This document shows positions 1 through 8,489 of a stretch of DNA of 64,000 bases, in pieces. The stretch is from positions 1 through 64,000 of the forward strand of contig JAIRRS010000116.1 of the NCBI GenBank assembly GCA_031255855.1, in the 5' to 3' direction. The position numbers were made by a program, and so were the translations under genes. The notes under the pieces were generated by a model, which saw only the letters and a program-made list of their open reading frames with translations, did not search any database and was not told the origin of the DNA. This DNA is from Tannerellaceae bacterium. Lineage in GTDB: Bacteria; Bacteroidota; Bacteroidia; Bacteroidales; Tannerellaceae. Every line of letters begins with the position of its first letter. Position 1 is the stretch's first letter.

Positions 1-171
1 CTTCATTTTCTCAGGAGAAGGGATGGATTCGAGTAATGCCAGAGCGCTGTCCGGGTAAGACGGCATCAGTTGTTCCGCCTGGGTAAGTTCTTCTATGGTG
101 GTATGTCGATTGCAGGACAAAAGAAATCCTGACAATAGGATTAGAGTATATAGCTTGAATAAGATTTTCAT
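1..171 (-). CDS. TPR-type lipoprotein, N-terminal part only (runs off the left edge)
   Basis: The reading frame starts with ATG at 169-171 and stays open for 57 codons to the window edge. The N-terminus is a lipoprotein signal (MKILFKLYTLILLSGFLLSC) with the lipobox Cys at residue 20. After it comes a helix with the pattern LTQAEQLMPSYPDSALALLE, which is the usual first TPR helix of a large Bacteroidetes family of lipoproteins that often end in a LuxR-type DNA-binding domain. Only the first domain is visible, so the C-terminal function is unknown. It is transcribed away from cls and has its own TATCTTTG promoter box 19 bases upstream. Confidence 0.75.
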   Translation of the reverse strand, partial: MKILFKLYTLILLSGFLLSCNRHTTIEELTQAEQLMPSYPDSALALLESIPSPEKMK

Positions 172-189
172 AATGTACAAAGTCTTGAG

Positions 190-197
190 CAAAGATA
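190..197 (-). promoter_or_regulatory. -7 promoter box (TATCTTTG) for the left-edge lipoprotein
   Basis: CAAAGATA on the + strand reads TATCTTTG on the minus strand, an exact match to the Bacteroidetes TAnnTTTG box. It lies 19 bases upstream of the minus-strand ATG. Confidence 0.55.
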
Positions 198-281
198 TAA
201 TAGAAAATGAGATTATACTGTTTTATATAAATGTTTTCACGAAAACTTCGAATTTTCTTGGTTTTTTGATAAAAACCAACA

Positions 282-313
282 TTTGTATTTATCAAAAGGC
301 TTTCTTACCTTTA
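282..313 (+). promoter_or_regulatory. Promoter of cls: -33 TTTG, 20-bp spacer, TACCTTTA
   Basis: TTTG at 282-285 and TACCTTTA at 306-313 are 20 bp apart, the spacing usual for Bacteroidetes sigma factor promoters. The -7 box differs from TAnnTTTG only at the last base. It ends 22 bases before the chosen cls start. Confidence 0.5.
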
Positions 314-335
314 CGTATTGTTATTTGTGGAAAAT

Positions 336-1772
336 ATGCTGACAGCTATACAAATACAGGCCGTTGTAGGTACACTATTTTTTATCCTTTATTGTATCAC
401 GATATTGGGATTGGTGCTGGTTATTATTACTGAAAACAGGAATCCGTTAAAAACCATCCCTTGGGTTGTTGTGTTAATCCTTTTACCCGGATTAGGGCTG
501 GTCTTTTATTTCTTTTTCGGACAAGACAACCGGAAGCAACGAATCATTTCGAGAAGGACGTACAAACGAATCATGAGACGCCCATTGTCCAGTAAGCAGC
601 CACACGATCATTGCGCCGTTCCCGGCCCATACAAACCACTCTCCACATTACTAGGCAACAGCAATCAATGCCCTTTGTTATATGGGAGCGAAATTACCAC
701 TTATACGAATGGACATGATAAGTTCGAAGCTTTAATTGAAGAACTGGAGAAAGCCGAACACCATATCCATCTGCAATATTATATCTTCCTTGACGACGAG
801 ATAGGCAACCAGGTCAAAGAGGTGTTGCTAACCAAAGTGCAAGAAGGAGTTGAAGTACGCGTACTTTACGATGATGTAGGCAGTTGGAATGTGCGGCCGG
901 CTTTTTACAAAGAAATGGAGGATGCGGGAATAGAGGTATATGCTTTCCTGAAAGTAGCATTCCCTATATTTACAAGTAAAGTAAATTACCGCAACCACCG
1001 GAAGATAGTCGTTATAGATGGCAAGGTTGGTTTTATGGGAGGTATGAACATTGCCGACCGGTATACCAAAGGGACTTCGTGGGGAACCTGGCGCGACACA
1101 CATTTCAAAATTACCGGGAAAGGAGTCCACGGCCTGCAATCTGCTTTTTTGATCGACTGGTATGTAGTCAGCAAAAAGTTATTGAATAACGAAATCTATT
1201 ATCCGTCTGTACCCGCCTATACAGACAATATCATGCAAATTCTGACAAGCGGGCCTACCGGACAATGGCGTACGTTGCTGCAAGCAGTCATATTCATGAT
1301 AGCTAATGCTAAAAAATATATTTATATACAAACGCCTTACTTTTTGCCGACCGAAGGGCTAAACCAGGCATTGCAAACGGCGGCATTGGGTGGTGTCGAT
1401 GTGCGGCTAATGCTTCCTAAATGCTCCGATACAAAAACGGCGAATATGGCTTCACATTCTTTTATCGACGATATGGTAAGGGCAGGCGCGAAAGTTTTCT
1501 TTTACGAACCGGGATTCTTACACGCCAAACTCGTTGTATGCGACGATGAATTGGCATGTATCGGTTCTGCAAACATGGACTTCCGCAGCTTTGAACACAA
1601 TTTCGAAATCAATGCATTTGTCTACCAGAAAGATTTTGCCCTCCAGATGAAGAAAATATTCCAGTACGACAGCCATAGTTGTGAGAAGTTAATCCCTTCG
1701 CGTTGGCTTAAACGTCCGTTAAAACAACGGATATCAGAGTCGTTTATGCGTCTTTTCTCACCTCTTCTTTGA
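336..1772 (+). CDS. cls: Cardiolipin synthase (phospholipase D family)
   Basis: Makes cardiolipin at the inner membrane by joining two phosphatidylglycerols. The protein is 478 aa. Two hydrophobic helices occupy about residues 8-60, followed by two phospholipase D domains with HKD motifs: NHRKIVVIDG with FMGGMNIADRY in the first, and FLHAKLVVCDD with GSANMDFRS in the second. This length and layout are typical of the family. The start at 336 puts the first helix at the N-terminus; an in-frame ATG at 318 is also possible but would place six residues before the usual start. The 3' end overlaps the convergent rsmD by 29 bp. Confidence 0.93.
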   Translation: MLTAIQIQAVVGTLFFILYCITILGLVLVIITENRNPLKTIPWVVVLILLPGLGLVFYFFFGQDNRKQRIISRRTYKRIMRRPLSSKQPHDHCAVPGPYKPLSTLLGNSNQCPLLYGSEITTYTNGHDKFEALIEELEKAEHHIHLQYYIFLDDEIGNQVKEVLLTKVQEGVEVRVLYDDVGSWNVRPAFYKEMEDAGIEVYAFLKVAFPIFTSKVNYRNHRKIVVIDGKVGFMGGMNIADRYTKGTSWGTWRDTHFKITGKGVHGLQSAFLIDWYVVSKKLLNNEIYYPSVPAYTDNIMQILTSGPTGQWRTLLQAVIFMIANAKKYIYIQTPYFLPTEGLNQALQTAALGGVDVRLMLPKCSDTKTANMASHSFIDDMVRAGAKVFFYEPGFLHAKLVVCDDELACIGSANMDFRSFEHNFEINAFVYQKDFALQMKKIFQYDSHSCEKLIPSRWLKRPLKQRISESFMRLFSPLL

Positions 1773-2301
1773 TAAAAACACTGAAATTTACCGAACCGTA
1801 AATACGTCGTTGGCTAAAATAAGGCAATGAGGAAAAGTCATATCCTTTAGAATGTTCCATCACGAAAACACCTCCATTACGTAGTAAATCTCTCCCAAGT
1901 ATAAGGGGAGGTATATCCGGCAACTCTTTCAAGACATAGGGAGGGTCGGCAAAGATGAAGTCAAAACTTTCTTTTGGAGCCGATTGTATGTAACGAAAAA
2001 CATCACCGCGTATTAAAGTTAAATCATCCGTAGCCAATTCTTTGGCTACTTTTGCAATAAATGACGCATGCTGGTTTTCTTTTTCTACGGCCACCACTTT
2101 CCTGCATCCACGGGAGAGCAGTTCAAAGGAGATGCTTCCGGTTCCGGAAAAAAGGTCTAAAGCATCCAATCCTTCCCAATCAAGCAAATTGCCAATGACA
2201 TTAAACATGTTTTCTTTTGCAAAATCAGTTGTCGGGCGTGCCTTGAACGAGGAAGGCACGTCGAAACGGCGACGGCCGTATTTGCCACTTATAATTCGCA
2301 T
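1744..2301 (-). CDS. rsmD: 16S rRNA (guanine(966)-N(2))-methyltransferase RsmD
   Basis: Methylates G966 of 16S rRNA using S-adenosylmethionine. The 185-aa protein starts MRIISGKYGRR, the usual RsmD start. It has the SAM-binding motif LDLFSGTGSISFELLSRG near residue 55 and the catalytic FADPPY motif near residue 120. A longer open frame upstream was rejected because it lies inside the DUF3822 gene and lacks family similarity. The start overlaps the 3' end of the DUF3822 gene by 13 bp, which suggests translational coupling. Confidence 0.93.
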   Translation of the reverse strand: MRIISGKYGRRRFDVPSSFKARPTTDFAKENMFNVIGNLLDWEGLDALDLFSGTGSISFELLSRGCRKVVAVEKENQHASFIAKVAKELATDDLTLIRGDVFRYIQSAPKESFDFIFADPPYVLKELPDIPPLILGRDLLRNGGVFVMEHSKGYDFSSLPYFSQRRIYGSVNFSVFIKEEVRKDA

Positions 2302-3116
2302 ACTGTCAATAATATTAAATCCATAGGAGCTTGTAGAATCTCGCCACCCATCAAATATGCTTCGGATGGTATTTCTATACGTCCCACATGTTGCAGATAG
2401 GTTTGCAGGGATGGAATCAATTGGTTGCATAAAGTGACTTCACCTGCCAATGAAAGATAGTCGTGTAACTGGTCTAGCCCGATTTGGCGCCATACATACA
2501 AAATAAAATAGAGTAGGTCGTCAAATTGCTCGTATGCGAACGTGTTGACAAAAAGTAATTTCCCTTCCGAAAAACAACTGATATCAACCATGTTCTCACG
2601 TATAACGACAAATAAATGTTTGTATCTTTCAGATTGACTCTGCTTCTGCAAAACAACGAGTTGGGGGGTCGTGTTATGGATATATATCGGATTGGTCAAC
2701 GAACGGGAGCAAAATTCATAAATCTCCTCGTCGATATCATACACGACCTTTGTCTTATTGTTTTCTACCGAATCACTCAATATACGCTTTTCACAGGCTG
2801 TGAAATTAAACGAAAGAAAGTCCTCTTTCTTTTTTTCCTGAAATATGTTTTCAGGAATCATTGTATAACGGGAGGTTGCCACCAGCACATAGGTTCGCTT
2901 ATAGTTCCATACCAGACATTCATTTTCAAAAAACAATTCTTTCAGGGATGTGGTATAAGGGAGGCTTCGGTCGAATTCAACTTTACGGTATAAAAAGCTT
3001 TGCGCCTCCAATGGATTATAAGCCGAAAAAGAAAGTCCATCCGGACAAAGCCGGATGGACATTATATATTTTTCCGAATTATCTATTGTAAACGTATCAG
3101 GAATGCTGATAACCAT
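2289..3116 (-). CDS. DUF3822 family protein
   Basis: A 275-aa protein that I recognise as the Bacteroidetes DUF3822 family, which regularly sits directly upstream of rsmD. Family members look like a divergent actin/ASKHA-type fold, but the function is unknown. No signal peptide or membrane helix is visible, so it is probably cytoplasmic. It begins 14 bp after the stop of the upstream membrane-anchored protein and overlaps rsmD by 13 bp, so the three genes are likely one transcript. Confidence 0.8.
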   Translation of the reverse strand: MVISIPDTFTIDNSEKYIMSIRLCPDGLSFSAYNPLEAQSFLYRKVEFDRSLPYTTSLKELFFENECLVWNYKRTYVLVATSRYTMIPENIFQEKKKEDFLSFNFTACEKRILSDSVENNKTKVVYDIDEEIYEFCSRSLTNPIYIHNTTPQLVVLQKQSQSERYKHLFVVIRENMVDISCFSEGKLLFVNTFAYEQFDDLLYFILYVWRQIGLDQLHDYLSLAGEVTLCNQLIPSLQTYLQHVGRIEIPSEAYLMGGEILQAPMDLILLTVCEL

Positions 3117-3130
3117 GACAAAATTTCCCG

Positions 3131-3757
3131 TTACTCCCAGTTTCCGGCATTATTGTTGATTTCAGTCAATGAACCAACTTTTAAACCGGGGAATTTACTT
3201 TGCTTTTCAACTTTGTCTATAGCATTCACCAACAGTTGATGATCCAAATCATCCAAGTATTCATCATATTTTACAGAAGCCTCGAATACTTTGATTTCAT
3301 AGCCTGAATTGGAAGACAAAGTGGCTGTGTCCATGTGAAATTGCAATTGTGTGCCCGGGACATAACGAATATCGCCCGCATCGTAATTTTTCCCAAACAA
3401 AGTATCTTTAGCGATCACCCAGAAAGTATCACGCTTAATTAAGCCTTTCTTCACAGCTTCTTGTTCTGTCATACCTTTTTCCAATTGTTCGTCTGTCAAA
3501 ACACCTTCCTTTGTAAGGAATGGCAACTCTTGTTCGTTCAAAAACTTAATCAAATCATCAAAAGAACCAGCATGCACCTTATGGACATTCTTATACTCTA
3601 TCTGAGCTTTCCGAATTTCTATCAAGCGGGCGATTATTGCATCTTCACGACTTTTTTTCTCTTCATCAAATTCAATTGAGGTCATGATGCTCCTATAGCA
3701 CATATAGGCCAACAAGATAACTGCTGCTACTAGCAAAACTTTCAATGTAACTTTCAT
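3131..3757 (-). CDS. Conserved membrane-anchored protein of unknown function
   Basis: A 208-aa protein with one N-terminal hydrophobic segment (residues 4-20, VTLKVLLVAAVILLAYM) and then a charged, mostly helical region. The region around residues 30-75 (RLIEIRKAQIEYKNVHKVHAG, FDDLIKFLNE) resembles the start of pilin-like or type II secretion-like Bacteroidetes proteins, where a helix leads into a small periplasmic domain. I cannot name a function. It is the first gene of the minus-strand set with DUF3822 and rsmD, and has a TAAATTTG promoter box 36 bp upstream. Confidence 0.75.
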   Translation of the reverse strand: MKVTLKVLLVAAVILLAYMCYRSIMTSIEFDEEKKSREDAIIARLIEIRKAQIEYKNVHKVHAGSFDDLIKFLNEQELPFLTKEGVLTDEQLEKGMTEQEAVKKGLIKRDTFWVIAKDTLFGKNYDAGDIRYVPGTQLQFHMDTATLSSNSGYEIKVFEASVKYDEYLDDLDHQLLVNAIDKVEKQSKFPGLKVGSLTEINNNAGNWE

Positions 3758-3792
3758 GGTGTGTATTGTATTTTAAAATTTATTTCGTTCGG

Positions 3793-3828
3793 CAAATTTA
3801 AGAAAGAATCTTAAATACGCTACCTTTA
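3793..3828. promoter_or_regulatory. Divergent promoter boxes for the two flanking genes
   Basis: CAAATTTA at 3793-3800 reads TAAATTTG on the minus strand and serves the membrane-anchored protein. TACCTTTA at 3821-3828 on the plus strand is a one-mismatch TAnnTTTG box 24 bases before the helicase ATG. No clear -33 element was found for either. Confidence 0.45.
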
Positions 3829-3852
3829 TCACAAAAATTATTGTACACAAAA

Positions 3853-5268
3853 ATGATAAATCGTTATCTTGCACACCAAATTTTGCATAATTTTCCCTTT
3901 GAACCTACAGGAGACCAACAAATAGCTCTTGCCGCAATCATTGATTTCCTGACGTCCCGCGATGCAGAAACAATCTTATTATTAAAGGGTTATGCCGGTA
4001 CGGGGAAGACTTCCCTGGTCGGAGCCTTAGTAAAAACCTTAACCGAACTTAAACAAAAAACTGTCCTTTTGGCGCCAACCGGACGTGCAGCCAAAGTTTT
4101 TTCGGTATACGCCGGCCATAAAGCATATACTATCCACAAGAAGATATACCGCCAAAAAGCGTTTTCCAACGAACCCTCAGGTTTTTTCCTGGTTGACAAC
4201 TTGCATAAGGATACCTTTTTTATTGTAGATGAAGCCTCAATGATAACCAATGAAGGGTTGGGGCTATCTTTTTTCGGATCAGGCAGGCTGCTCGACGATT
4301 TGATCCACTATGTTTATTCCGGGGAAAATTGCCGCTTGTTATTGATGGGCGATGAAGCACAGCTTCCTCCTGTCATGCAAACAGAAAGCCCTGCACTAAG
4401 TCCCGGATTCCTGCAAGGATATAATTTACAGGTGACAACTTCGACGCTGACACAAGTGGTGAGACAAAACGAAACATCGGGCATCTTATTCAATGCAACC
4501 CGCTTACGGGAAGCGCTCCGCATGAAAAAAGTAGACATTTACCCCAAACTTGTCTTGAACATCTTTGCAGACATATGCAAAATAACGGGAAGCGATTTGA
4601 TAGAAGCGATTTCTACAGCATACGACAAAGACGGTATTGAAGAAACTATCGTTGTGGTACGTTCCAACAAACAGGCGAATGTCTATAATAATGGTATTAG
4701 AACCCGCATTTTATGCCGTGAAGAAGAACTTTCTCCGGGAGACTACCTAATGATGGCAAAAAACAATTATTACTGGATGGACAAGCAACCGGAAATGGAT
4801 TTCATTGCCAATGGGGATATTGCACAAGTGCTTCGTGTCAAGAAAACAAAAGAAATGTACGGTTTCCGTTTCACCACTATAGAAGTTCGTTTTCAGGATT
4901 ATGAGTTGGAGGCAGAGCTAATAATCCTTCTCGACACCTTGCAAACAGAAACGCCCTCTTTGCCCAAGACGTTGAACGACAAATTATTTTATGCTATTCT
5001 GGAAGATTATGCCGACATTCCCACCAAAGCAGAAAAAATGGCAAAAATGAAAGCAGATCCTTATTATAATGCTGTGCAAGTTAAATATGCATATGCAGTA
5101 ACTTGCCACAAAGCGCAAGGCGGACAATGGAAAAATGTTTTTCTCGACATTGGCTATATGGCGGAAGATAGAATGGGAGAAGACTTCTATCGTTGGTTAT
5201 ACACCGCTATTACGCGTGCCACTAAACATCTTTACCTTGTTAACATCCCATCTGCATATATAAAGTAA
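3853..5268 (+). CDS. RecD-like ATP-dependent DNA helicase (AAA family ATPase)
   Basis: A 471-aa superfamily 1 helicase. Walker A is GYAGTGKTS at about residues 46-54, Walker B is FIVDEAS near residue 120, and a further motif GDEAQLPPV lies near 165. The C-terminus has the UvrD_C_2-type motifs VTCHKAQGGQWKNV and YTAITRATKHLYLV. It lacks the RecD N-terminal domain of a full RecBCD subunit, so it is a stand-alone helicase probably used in DNA repair or recombination. The start is the ATG at 3853; an upstream TTG four codons earlier is less likely. It is followed by a 22-bp-period repeat array. Confidence 0.85.
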   Translation: MINRYLAHQILHNFPFEPTGDQQIALAAIIDFLTSRDAETILLLKGYAGTGKTSLVGALVKTLTELKQKTVLLAPTGRAAKVFSVYAGHKAYTIHKKIYRQKAFSNEPSGFFLVDNLHKDTFFIVDEASMITNEGLGLSFFGSGRLLDDLIHYVYSGENCRLLLMGDEAQLPPVMQTESPALSPGFLQGYNLQVTTSTLTQVVRQNETSGILFNATRLREALRMKKVDIYPKLVLNIFADICKITGSDLIEAISTAYDKDGIEETIVVVRSNKQANVYNNGIRTRILCREEELSPGDYLMMAKNNYYWMDKQPEMDFIANGDIAQVLRVKKTKEMYGFRFTTIEVRFQDYELEAELIILLDTLQTETPSLPKTLNDKLFYAILEDYADIPTKAEKMAKMKADPYYNAVQVKYAYAVTCHKAQGGQWKNVFLDIGYMAEDRMGEDFYRWLYTAITRATKHLYLVNIPSAYIK

Positions 5269-5293
5269 AATCCTGTTTTACAGCAATTTATTT

Positions 5294-5369
5294 CATTTGG
5301 ATGATTCAAGGAAAACATCCCAATGATTTTGAAAGATCATCTCAATGAAACCGGGAAAACATGCAGATG
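5294..5369. repeat. Array of four 22-bp repeats with CATnnnnATG boxes (copy 1)
   Basis: Boxes CATTTGGATG, CATCCCAATG, CATCTCAATG and CATGCAGATG start at 5294, 5316, 5338 and 5360, an exact 22-bp period. The 12-bp spacers tend to be T-rich then A-rich. The same four-box layout recurs at 24510 and 42981. The array lies between the helicase stop and the promoter of the next gene. Confidence 0.85.
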
Positions 5370-5468
5370 AATTTTCCAAAACGTTCAGGCTATGAAAAAG
5401 CTCATTGACTTTTGATGCGGTTGTCCTAGTTCAACTTCTTGAATACAACCGTATTTCAAAATATTTAG

Positions 5469-5476
5469 TATCTTTG
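5469..5476 (+). promoter_or_regulatory. -7 promoter box (TATCTTTG) of the 5504 gene and rsmI operon
   Basis: Exact TAnnTTTG match 27 bases upstream of the ATG at 5504. No convincing -33 TTTG at the usual distance was seen. Confidence 0.5.
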
Positions 5477-5503
5477 CCACAGTATTTTAAAGTGATATCA
5501 TTT

Positions 5504-6169
5504 ATGGATAATAAAGCAAAGATTGATTATTTGCTGTTCGATATAAAAGAATTGGAAAAACTCGTTGCAGGAATGCGTGATGCAGAAGTATATCCGGTTT
5601 CTTTTTTCAGCCAGACATTTGATTTGGCACACAAGATATTGAACGATTTGCATGTTTTTGAAGAAGATCAAATTGAAGTGTTCCGTAAACAGATGGAAGA
5701 GCATTTGGCGTTGATCAAAACGATTTCCCCCCAACCCCAAGTACCGCCTCAGCCTGTCATATTGGAAGTGTCTGAAAACGAAGAAACAGTGGAGGAAAAG
5801 CCTGCGATTGCAGAAGAGCCTGAAAAGGAAATTCATGAAGAAAGGCCTGTTGTTGTGCCTGAACCTCCGGTTGTAGAATCCACGCCGGTAACCCCGCCGG
5901 TAGAAAAACATACCGTATCCATACACGAAGTATTGGAGAAACAGAATCTGTCGGATTTGCGAAAGGCTTTCAGCCTGAATGATAAATTTTATTTCAGGAA
6001 AGAATTGTTTGGCGGAGATGAAGCGAAGATGAGTAAGGTTATTTCCGACCTCAATAATATGCACTCATACGAAGAATCGGTAGCTTATCTGAACGAAAAA
6101 CTCAATTGGAATATTGAAGATTCTACAGTAACCGAATTCCTCAAGTTGTTAGAGAAACGTTTTCATTAA
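5504..6169 (+). CDS. Conserved Bacteroidales protein of unknown function with Pro/Glu-rich linker
   Basis: A 221-aa protein in three parts. Residues 1-80 are helical and begin MDNKAKIDYLLFDIKELEKL. Residues about 80-140 form a low-complexity linker rich in Pro, Glu and Val. Residues about 140-221 form a conserved helical C-terminal domain (LRKAFSLNDKFYFRKELF, EESVAYLNEKLNW). No signal peptide or membrane segment is present. The start at 5504 is preferred because the ORF upstream of it contains the promoter box. It sits 8 bp before rsmI and is probably co-transcribed with it; the function is unknown. Confidence 0.8.
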   Translation: MDNKAKIDYLLFDIKELEKLVAGMRDAEVYPVSFFSQTFDLAHKILNDLHVFEEDQIEVFRKQMEEHLALIKTISPQPQVPPQPVILEVSENEETVEEKPAIAEEPEKEIHEERPVVVPEPPVVESTPVTPPVEKHTVSIHEVLEKQNLSDLRKAFSLNDKFYFRKELFGGDEAKMSKVISDLNNMHSYEESVAYLNEKLNWNIEDSTVTEFLKLLEKRFH

Positions 6170-6177
6170 AAACGTAC

Positions 6178-6882
6178 ATGGCAAAATTGTTCGTTGTGCC
6201 CACCCCTGTGGGAAATCTGGAAGACATGACATTCCGGGCTATCCGTGTGTTGAAAGAAGTTGATTTGATTTTGGCGGAAGATACACGGACGACAAGTTTT
6301 TTATTGAAACACTTTGAGATACAAAATAAAATGCAGTCGCACCATAAATTCAACGAACATAAAACGGTAGAACACATGGCGTCGCGTATTTTGGGAGGCG
6401 AGACGATTGCCCTTGTCTCCGACGCCGGAACACCGTCTATTTCCGATCCGGGGTTTATGTTGGTGCGCGAATGTGTGAGGCAGGGGATTGAGGTGGAATG
6501 TTTGCCGGGCGCTACAGCTTTTGTTCCGGCCTTAGTGAGTTCAGGGCTACCCAGCGACAAATTTTGTTTTGAAGGTTTTCTCCCTCAGAAAAAAGGGAGG
6601 CAAACCCGGCTAAAAGAATTAGCGGAAGAATACCGTACGGTCATATTTTATGAATCACCTTATCGCCTGGTAAAAACACTTACCCAATTTGCTGAATATT
6701 TCGGGGGCAAAAGGCTGATATCCGTTTCACGCGAAATATCCAAGCTGCACGAAGAAACGATAAGGGGTACGATTGAAGAAGTAATGTCCCATTTCACCTT
6801 GAACGAACCGAAAGGTGAAATTGTTATTATACTAGACGGCCTGAAAGAAGGTAAAAAAACGAAAGAAAAAAGTAACGTTTAA
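6178..6882 (+). CDS. rsmI: 16S rRNA (cytidine(1402)-2'-O)-methyltransferase RsmI
   Basis: Adds a 2'-O-methyl group to C1402 of 16S rRNA. The 234-aa protein has the tetrapyrrole-methylase fold signatures: LFVVPTPVGNLEDMTFRA at the N-terminus, AEDTRTT near residue 38, LVSDAGTPSISDPG near residue 80 and the PGATAFVPALVSSGLPS segment near 107. Length and motif order match the family. It is the second gene of the 5504-8463 set, 16 bp before the coiled-coil lipoprotein. Confidence 0.95.
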   Translation: MAKLFVVPTPVGNLEDMTFRAIRVLKEVDLILAEDTRTTSFLLKHFEIQNKMQSHHKFNEHKTVEHMASRILGGETIALVSDAGTPSISDPGFMLVRECVRQGIEVECLPGATAFVPALVSSGLPSDKFCFEGFLPQKKGRQTRLKELAEEYRTVIFYESPYRLVKTLTQFAEYFGGKRLISVSREISKLHEETIRGTIEEVMSHFTLNEPKGEIVIILDGLKEGKKTKEKSNV

Positions 6883-6898
6883 ATTAAAGCAAACAGAG

Positions 6899-7771
6899 AT
6901 GAAAAAAGTATTATTGGTTTGTATAAGTACGATTTTATTAGCCTCTTGTGCGCAAAACACAGCCGAACAAAAGAGGCTAAAAGCTGAAAAGGACTCTTTG
7001 GAAATAGAAAATGCCAAAAATGTCTCGGAAATGAACGAGATGTTGTCTATCCTGAATGATATCGAAGCAGACTTCCAATCCATCCGCGATGCCGAGAACT
7101 ATCTGAATATCCAACAACAAAAAGATGGTGAACTGACGCCTAATGCTCGCGAACAAATACGTCAAAACATGGAGTTGATTCGCGAAACGCTAAAAAAGAA
7201 TAAAGAGCAAATCACCCAGTTGGAAGCTAAACTAAAAAAAAGTAACGTCCAGTCGTCAGCGCTAAGAAAAACGATTGATCGCCTGACGGCAGAATTAGAC
7301 CAGAAGGCCAATATGATTATGCTTTTGCAGGAAGACCTGGCAAAAAAGAACGTACGTATCAAAGAGTTGGATGAAATGGTGGCTTCTCTCAATGAGAATG
7401 TGGAAGACCTTGCTGCCGCAACCGCAGTGCAGGCTGAAAAATTGAAAGAACAAGAAAAAGCGTTGAATACGGCCTATTATTGTTTCGGTACTTTTAAGGA
7501 ATTGAAAGAACAAAAAATACTCTCCGGAGGTGGGTTGTTTGCTAAATCAAAAACATTGCAAGATGACTTCAACAGGGATTATTTTATTTCAATAGACACC
7601 CGGGAGGTCACAGAAATACCCTTGTTTGCAAGTAAAGCAAAATTGAAATCCAACCATCCTGACGGCTCTTACGAGTTTCGGAAAGATCCGGACGGTAATA
7701 TGATTTTTAGAATTACAGATGTTAAATCATTCTGGAGCGTGGGAAAATATTTGGTGATTGAAGTTTCTTGA
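6899..7771 (+). CDS. Coiled-coil lipoprotein, Cbp1-like (putative collagen-binding adhesin family)
   Basis: A 290-aa exported protein. The signal MKKVLLVCISTILLASC ends in a lipobox Cys at residue 17. Residues about 22-200 are heptad-rich and highly charged, so a long coiled coil is expected. Residues 200-290 form a compact C-terminal domain (AYYCFGTFKELKEQKIL, FSVGKYLVIEV-like end). This layout fits the Bacteroides family named after the putative collagen-binding protein Cbp1, but that assignment rests on memory and the binding function is not shown by sequence. Its stop overlaps the next start (TGATG). Confidence 0.7.
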   Translation: MKKVLLVCISTILLASCAQNTAEQKRLKAEKDSLEIENAKNVSEMNEMLSILNDIEADFQSIRDAENYLNIQQQKDGELTPNAREQIRQNMELIRETLKKNKEQITQLEAKLKKSNVQSSALRKTIDRLTAELDQKANMIMLLQEDLAKKNVRIKELDEMVASLNENVEDLAAATAVQAEKLKEQEKALNTAYYCFGTFKELKEQKILSGGGLFAKSKTLQDDFNRDYFISIDTREVTEIPLFASKAKLKSNHPDGSYEFRKDPDGNMIFRITDVKSFWSVGKYLVIEVS

Positions 7772-8463
7772 TGAAATATAAAAATCTTTTTATTGATCTC
7801 GACGATACCCTTTGGGATACGTATCACAATAATAAAGAATGCCTCAAAGAAATATATACTGTTTATCAATTCGATGAACATTTTGAAACTTTTGAGGCAT
7901 TCTATGATTATTATATGCCGCACAACCTGCAACTGTGGGCACAATACCGCAATCATGAAATAAACAGGCAAACCTTGATTGTAGAACGTTTTCGCTATGT
8001 CTTACGGATAAAAGGTATAGACGATGCCGAATCGGCATTAAGATTAAACCACGATTTTTTGGAACGAACAACAACCAGAACTCGTCTCGTGCCCGGCGCC
8101 ATCGAACTTTTGGAATACCTGAGACCTTCCTATAAGATGTATATCCTTTCCAACGGTTTTCGAGAAGTGCAATCCCGGAAACTGCAAAATTCAGGTCTGG
8201 CTTCTTATTTTATCCGTATGGTTCTTTCGGAAGATGCCAATATCCAAAAACCACATAAAGAAATATTTGATTATGCGTTGATAAATACCAACTCGCGTCG
8301 GCATGAAACATTAATGATCGGCGATAGTTGGGATGCCGATATCGTAGGAGCCCACCATGCTAAAATAGATCAGTTGTGGCTTAATCCCGAAGGGATTCCG
8401 TCTAAAGATTTTACGCCTACGTTTACAGTCTGTTCGCTGGAAAAGATAAAAGAAATTTTATAA
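7771..8463 (+). CDS. YjjG-family HAD phosphatase (noncanonical pyrimidine nucleotidase)
   Basis: A 230-aa HAD-superfamily hydrolase. Motif I is FIDLDDTLWD (residues 7-16), motif II is ILSNG near residue 125, and the motif III/IV region includes HKEIFDYAL and MIGDSWDADIVGA. This arrangement matches YjjG-type 5'-nucleotidases that dephosphorylate pyrimidine nucleotides and damaged bases. The ATG at 7771 overlaps the TGA of the upstream lipoprotein by one base, indicating translational coupling. It is the last gene of its transcript and faces prfC. Confidence 0.85.
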   Translation: MKYKNLFIDLDDTLWDTYHNNKECLKEIYTVYQFDEHFETFEAFYDYYMPHNLQLWAQYRNHEINRQTLIVERFRYVLRIKGIDDAESALRLNHDFLERTTTRTRLVPGAIELLEYLRPSYKMYILSNGFREVQSRKLQNSGLASYFIRMVLSEDANIQKPHKEIFDYALINTNSRRHETLMIGDSWDADIVGAHHAKIDQLWLNPEGIPSKDFTPTFTVCSLEKIKEIL

Positions 8464-8489
8464 TCACGACATGAAAATATCTTCCTTAG

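Noticed and set aside
95..433. 112-aa plus-strand frame over the divergent promoter region
   Set aside because: It runs antisense to the lipoprotein start and across both promoters; no family features.
5294..5369. The 22-bp array as a CRISPR
   Set aside because: Units are short, degenerate, without unique spacers of constant length in the 30-bp range, and no cas genes are near.
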